DNA of 64,000 bases from Sphingomonas sp. PR090111-T3T-6A. GTDB lineage: Bacteria; Pseudomonadota; Alphaproteobacteria; Sphingomonadales; Sphingomonadaceae. Location: NCBI RefSeq assembly GCF_000383095.1, contig NZ_AORL01000010.1, positions 434,001 through 498,000 on the forward strand, written 5' to 3'. The position numbers and the translations under genes are program-made. The notes beneath the pieces were generated by a model. It was not told where the DNA came from, ran no database searches, and saw only the letters and a program-made list of their open reading frames with translations. This document shows positions 60,471 through 64,000 of this stretch, in pieces (position 1 is the first letter of the stretch; each line of letters begins with the position of its first letter).

Positions 60471-60506
60471 TTGGCGCTCCGTTTGACCTTCTCGCGCTGC
60501 GGGAAC

Positions 60507-60533
60507 GGACCCCGGATCAAGTCCGGGGTGACG
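60507..60533. repeat. REP-like palindrome, identical to 23034-23060
   Basis: Core CCCCGGATCAAGTCCGGGG with GGA and TGACG flanks. It matches the copy near rplJ over 27 bases. Confidence 0.85.
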
Positions 60534-60594
60534 ATAATGGGGGCGGCGATGCGCAGGGTGGCGTTGGTGCGCCACCGTCGCGGTGGCTCCCGCC

Positions 60595-61227
60595 TCAGGC
60601 CTCCGAGCCGACCTTGCTCTGCTCGACGATCTCGATCGCGCGGGCGACGGCGGCGGCCACGTCGAGCGCACTGGTGTCGAGCAGCACGGCGTCGTCCGCC
60701 TGCTTGAGCGGCGCGATGCCGCGGCCGGAATCGCGGGCGTCGCGGGCGCGGATGTCGGCGAGGACATGGTCGTAGACCACGTTCAGCCCCATGCCCTTCA
60801 GTTCGTTGAAGCGGCGCTCGGCGCGGATTTCGGAGGTGGCGGTGACGAACAGCTTGGCGGGGGCTTCCGGCGCGATCACCGTGCCGATGTCGCGCCCGTC
60901 GAGCACCGCGCCGCCGGGCTGGCGGGCGAAGTCGCGCTGCAACTCCAGGAGCGCCGCGCGCACCGAGGGGTGCGCCGACACGATCGAGGCGGCGCGGCCG
61001 GCGGCCTCGCTCTTCAACCCCGGATCGGAGAGAAGGGCGCTGTCGAAGTCGCAGGCGCGGAAGGCGTCGCCCTCGTCGGCCGGGTCGCCGCCCGAACGCA
61101 GCACCGCGATGCCGACCGCGCGATAGAGCAGGCCGGTGTCGAGATGCGGCAGGCCGTAATGGCGGGCGAGCGCCTTGGCGATGGTGCCCTTGCCCGATGC
61201 GGCGGGGCCGTCGACGGCGATGATCAT
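60595..61227 (-). CDS. cmk: Cytidylate kinase
   Basis: 210 residues. VDGPAASGKGTIAKALARHY is the P-loop, LDTGLLYRAVG the CMP-binding region, and LDGRDIGTVIAPEAPAKLFV and RDARDSGRGIAPLKQADDAV the conserved catalytic segments. It phosphorylates CMP and dCMP. Its ATG overlaps the aroA stop; aroA-cmk(-rpsA) is a classical proteobacterial order, here with the GIY-YIG unit between cmk and rpsA. Confidence 0.97.
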   Translation of the reverse strand: MIIAVDGPAASGKGTIAKALARHYGLPHLDTGLLYRAVGIAVLRSGGDPADEGDAFRACDFDSALLSDPGLKSEAAGRAASIVSAHPSVRAALLELQRDFARQPGGAVLDGRDIGTVIAPEAPAKLFVTATSEIRAERRFNELKGMGLNVVYDHVLADIRARDARDSGRGIAPLKQADDAVLLDTSALDVAAAVARAIEIVEQSKVGSEA

Positions 61228-62579
61228 GCGAGCGCCTCCGCATCCAGCTCGGCGGCGCCGAGCGTCTCCATCAGCCGGATGAACTGCGGGAAGCTTGTCG
61301 CGATCGGGGCGCGATCGTCAACCGTGACGGGCTGCGCGCATGCCAGCGAGGCGACCGCGAAGCTCATGGCGATGCGGTGGTCGAGATGGGTGGCGACCGT
61401 CGCGCCGCCGGCCAGAAGCGCGCCGCCGGTGCCGTCGATGATGAGGCCGTCCTCGACCTCCTCGACGGTCGCGCCGATCGCGCGCAGCCCTTCGGCCATC
61501 ACGGTGACGCGATCCGATTCCTTGACGCGAAGCTCGTCGAGCCCGCGCAGCACCGAGCGCCCCTTCGCCAGCGCGCAGGCGACGAACAGCACGGGGAATT
61601 CGTCCACCATGCTCGGCACGACATCGAGCGGCGTGGTGATGCCGTTCAACGTCGAGGCGCGGACGTGGAGATCGGCCACCGGCTCGCCGCCGACGATGCG
61701 CTCGTTCTCATAAGCGATGTCGGCGCCCATCATGCGCAGCATCCGGTAGAGCCCGTCGCGGGTCGGGTTGAGGCCGACATTCTCCACCACGATGTCCGAG
61801 CCCGGCACGATCAGGCCCGCCACCACCGGGAAACCGGCCGAGGAGGGATCGCCCGGCACGACGATATTCTGGGGCTTCAGTTCCGCCTCGCCGCGCAGGC
61901 TGATGACGCGCGCGCCGTCCTCCTGCGTCTCGACCGTGAGGTCGGCGCCGAAGCCGGCCAGCATCCGCTCGCTATGGTCGCGGGTGGGGACGGGCTCGAC
62001 CACGCGGGTGATGCCCGGCGTGTTGAGGCCGGCGAGCAGGATCGCGGACTTCACCTGCGCGGACGCCACCGGCAGGCGATATTCGATCGGCACGGCGGGG
62101 CAGGCGCCCCGTACCATCAGCGGCAGGCGGCCGCCCGGCGAGGTGGTGAACTCCGCGCCCATCTCGGAGAGCGGCCCGGTCACGCGGCCCATCGGGCGCT
62201 TGGAGAGCGAGGCGTCGCCCACAAAGCTGGTGGTGATCGCATGGCTCGAGACGAGGCCCATCAGCAGGCGCGTCGAGGTGCCCGAATTGCCCATGTCGAG
62301 CGCGGCCTCGGGCTGGAGCAGTCCGCCCACGCCGACGCCATGGATCGTCCACACGCCATCGTCGCCGCGCTCGATCGTCGCGCCCATCGCCCGCATCGCG
62401 GCGGCCGTCGCCAGCACGTCCTCGCCTTCGAGCAGGCCTTCGACGCGGCTCGTCCCCACCGCCAGCGCGGACAGCATCAGCGAGCGATGCGAGATCGACT
62501 TGTCGCCCGGAACGGCGACGCGGCCGGCGAGCGGGCGGGTTGCGCTCAGGCGCAGCGGGAGGGCGGGGGCGTGGCTCAT
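61224..62579 (-). CDS. aroA: 3-phosphoshikimate 1-carboxyvinyltransferase (EPSP synthase)
   Basis: 451 residues from ATG 62579. It makes EPSP in the shikimate pathway. VAVPGDKSISHRSLMLSALA and DMGNSGTSTRLLMGLV bind the substrates. The motifs GDKS, SAQVK, RDHSE and NPTR are those of class II (CP4-like) enzymes. Position equivalent to CP4 Ala100 is Gly here (GNSGT), so tolerance cannot be assumed. Divergent from the TIGR02300 gene. Confidence 0.97.
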   Translation of the reverse strand: MSHAPALPLRLSATRPLAGRVAVPGDKSISHRSLMLSALAVGTSRVEGLLEGEDVLATAAAMRAMGATIERGDDGVWTIHGVGVGGLLQPEAALDMGNSGTSTRLLMGLVSSHAITTSFVGDASLSKRPMGRVTGPLSEMGAEFTTSPGGRLPLMVRGACPAVPIEYRLPVASAQVKSAILLAGLNTPGITRVVEPVPTRDHSERMLAGFGADLTVETQEDGARVISLRGEAELKPQNIVVPGDPSSAGFPVVAGLIVPGSDIVVENVGLNPTRDGLYRMLRMMGADIAYENERIVGGEPVADLHVRASTLNGITTPLDVVPSMVDEFPVLFVACALAKGRSVLRGLDELRVKESDRVTVMAEGLRAIGATVEEVEDGLIIDGTGGALLAGGATVATHLDHRIAMSFAVASLACAQPVTVDDRAPIATSFPQFIRLMETLGAAELDAEALA

Positions 62580-62687
62580 CGGCGCGGCTTTTGACAGCGG
62601 CGTCCCCCTATGGCAAGGCGCGGGCCTAGCGGCTGTCGGCGGAACTGGCCCGGCGGCTTCCTTCAAGCGATTGGATGTGGACGAAAC

Positions 62688-63005
62688 ATGGTGAAGCCTG
62701 AATGGGGCACCAAGCGGACCTGCCCGAAGTGCGGCACCCGCTTCTATGATCTGGGCAAGGAAGACCCGGTGACCTGCATCAACTGCGGGATCCAGTGGGA
62801 GCCCGAGCCGGTGCTCAAGTCCAAGCAGCCGCTACCGTTCGACGCGCCCAAGCCCGTCAAGGAAGTGAAGGGCGAGGAGGATTCGGATCTCGCCGAGGAT
62901 CTGGACATCAGCGTCGACGACGAAGAGCCGGCCGACGACGACACCGATCTGGGTGGCGACGACGATCTCGGCGTGGCGACGCGCGAGGAGGAGGACGAGC
63001 AGTAA
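62688..63005 (+). CDS. TIGR02300/FYDLN-acid family protein
   Basis: 105 residues. WGTKRTCPKCGTRFYDLGKE and PVTCINCGIQWEP form a zinc-ribbon-like start with four Cys, and the C-terminal half is a run of Asp/Glu (DDEEPADDDTDLGGDDDLGV). The family is confined to alphaproteobacteria; function unknown. It is upstream of a long hairpin. Confidence 0.93.
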   Translation: MVKPEWGTKRTCPKCGTRFYDLGKEDPVTCINCGIQWEPEPVLKSKQPLPFDAPKPVKEVKGEEDSDLAEDLDISVDDEEPADDDTDLGGDDDLGVATREEEDEQ

Positions 63006-63019
63006 GCTCGGTCCCCGGC

Positions 63020-63065
63020 CCTTTTTCGGGGGTTCCTGCAAAAAACGCAGGCCCCCGGAAAAAGG
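63020..63065 (+). terminator. Long imperfect hairpin after the TIGR02300 gene
   Basis: CCTTTTTC-GGGGG and CCTGC pair with GCAGG, CCCCC and GGAAAAAGG across a two-base bulge, around an AAAAAAC loop. No clear T run follows. A terminator or RNA-stability role is possible. Confidence 0.5.
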
Positions 63066-63140
63066 TGTTGCCAAGCAAAATTCCCTCGCCTAGAGGAGCG
63101 CTCCCGACGCACTGGACCAGCCGGTCGGGACGAAAAATGT

Positions 63141-63216
63141 GGGGCCGTAGCTCAGCTGGGAGAGCGTCGCAATGGCATTGCGAAGGTCAGGGGTTCGATC
63201 CCCCTCGGCTCCACCA
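63141..63216 (+). tRNA. tRNA-Ala (anticodon GGC)
   Basis: Acceptor GGGGCCG/CGGCTCC (one G-T), discriminator A and encoded CCA. Anticodon arm TCGCA-ATGGCAT-TGCGA carries GGC. T arm has GGTTCGATCC. Confidence 0.95.
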
Positions 63217-63579
63217 TTTCCCATTAAAATCATTGGATTTTCCCGGAGGGCTTGATCCCCGTCCGGGTCTCCGCGAACGATGCTGAACGTCGGCGGACGA
63301 CTCCGGGTTTTGGGAAGAATAATAATATCAATTGTTTGAAATCCCGGCGAGTTGTGCGGCTCGGCCGATGCCCTCTGACGTCGAGCGGAGCCTTGCCTTC
63401 GCTGAGACCCAATTGGAGCCGCGGATCGGGATGACTTCGGCCCCCGGATCATCTGGTCGACCATCTTTCGATGGCCATGTCGCTGATCGCTCCGACGCCG
63501 ATCGGAGTGCCCTTCTCCTCTCGGCCGATCCGGCCGCAGGAGAAGGACAACGGGAACGTCAGAATGTGCGTCATCGCCA
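63217..63579. other. Intergenic region without a supported gene
   Basis: Nothing recognised. The open frames are short and lack ribosome sites. The stretch is moderately AT-rich and contains AATAATAATATCAA-like sequence near 63318. Confidence 0.6.
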
Positions 63580-64000
63580 TCAATGAAGCGCAGCCGACGT
63601 CATCGCAGGCATCATCGCGGGCCGCGTCCAAGACCCTTCAATGATCTGGAACGGACGCTCCTCTCGGGGCAACGTCACCCTGGCGGCATAGCCGTTCTGG
63701 TCGACGACTTCCGCAACGCCGCCGATGCTTTCGGCCAGGCCGGCGACGATCGGCGAGGGGAGGAGGCGCCGGCCGTTCAGCGCCTTGCGATTGCTGTCGA
63801 CGACCGTCAAAATGATCGAACAGCCGCTCGTGCGGACGGAAATCTCGATCAGGCCTTCGGCGCAGCTGCACAGGCTGTGCTTGAGCGCATTGGTCACCAG
63901 TTCGCTGACGATCAGGCCAAGGCGAAACCGATGCTGTTCGGGGAGCCAGAAACGATCGACGTGCAGGATGACGCCGTCCGTCCGGCCGAATGAGCGCACA
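63580..64000 (-). CDS. C-terminal part of a sensor histidine kinase (partial)
   Basis: About 139 residues visible; the frame runs to the window edge and the gene starts outside. FRLGLIVSELVTNALKHSL is the N box of an HATPase, and VVDSNRKALNGR with SIGGVAEVVDQNGYAARVTL cover the G-box and last strand, as in HWE/HisKA_2 (CheA-unlike) kinases. The residues after about 115 are poorly conserved. Substrate signal and partner regulator are unknown. Confidence 0.8.
   Translation of the reverse strand, partial: VRSFGRTDGVILHVDRFWLPEQHRFRLGLIVSELVTNALKHSLCSCAEGLIEISVRTSGCSIILTVVDSNRKALNGRRLLPSPIVAGLAESIGGVAEVVDQNGYAARVTLPREERPFQIIEGSWTRPAMMPAMTSAALH

Overview
The window is a high-GC chromosomal segment whose gene content points to a sphingomonad alphaproteobacterium. 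The main clues are an NDUFA12-type complex I subunit, a DUF1476 (ATP synthase zeta inhibitor) gene beside bolA and a CGFS glutaredoxin, a FYDLN-acid (TIGR02300) protein, a fused ThiS-ThiG, a CP4-like EPSP synthase and a fatty-acyl-AMP ligase. The assignment is inference from gene families and composition; no 16S rRNA is present. Most coding density is ordinary housekeeping, with many genes overlapping by 1-4 bases at ATGA/GTGA junctions.

Left edge (1-2757): a lower-GC accessory patch with an S24-like small protein, a tiny coupled ORF, a glycosyltransferase with a DUF4214-like tail, and a start-less gene fragment. It ends at the 3' end of a tRNA-Thr gene, the geometry expected of a tRNA-associated island. 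Next (2806-10187) come rarA-mmcQ-DUF429 (minus strand), padR-DUF2218 (plus), mntH and a GT4 glycosyltransferase (minus), and an AT-rich FkbM methyltransferase gene.

10293-25419 is the transcription/translation core on the minus strand: secE-nusG-rplK-rplA, rplJ-rplL, then rpoB-rpoC. A sulfotransferase and a polytopic membrane protein sit between rplL and rpoB, bounded by hairpin terminators. tRNA-Trp lies upstream of secE.

25474-38646 holds a membrane PAS-GGDEF-EAL protein, an acyl-AMP ligase divergent from recX, a double cold-shock-domain protein, NDUFA12-mlaD-DUF2155, aat, the aroQ-accB-accC-(secreted protein)-arsC chain, thiSG and a csbD gene. 38731-48586 holds a ThDP enzyme divergent from a CoA-transferase operon (scoA, an e(P4)-type lipoprotein phosphatase, scoB), DUF1476-bolA-grxD, a metallo-beta-lactamase-fold hydrolase, nadA-nadC and an RNase T2.

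49041-56374 has two tandem orphan solute-binding lipoproteins, a PilZ protein and the glycerol operon glpF-glpK-glpD. 56375-64000 has a long non-coding stretch ending in a strong terminator, tRNA-Leu, ihfB, rpsA, a GIY-YIG nuclease gene exactly framed by ~40-bp inverted palindromic repeats, cmk, aroA, a TIGR02300 gene, tRNA-Ala and the C-terminal part of a histidine kinase running off the end.

The most unusual signals are the GIY-YIG/inverted-repeat unit with covarying palindrome copies elsewhere, the phosphatase gene interleaved between the two CoA-transferase subunits, the gene pair inserted between rplL and rpoB with its flanking RNA structures, and the orphan binding-protein pair.
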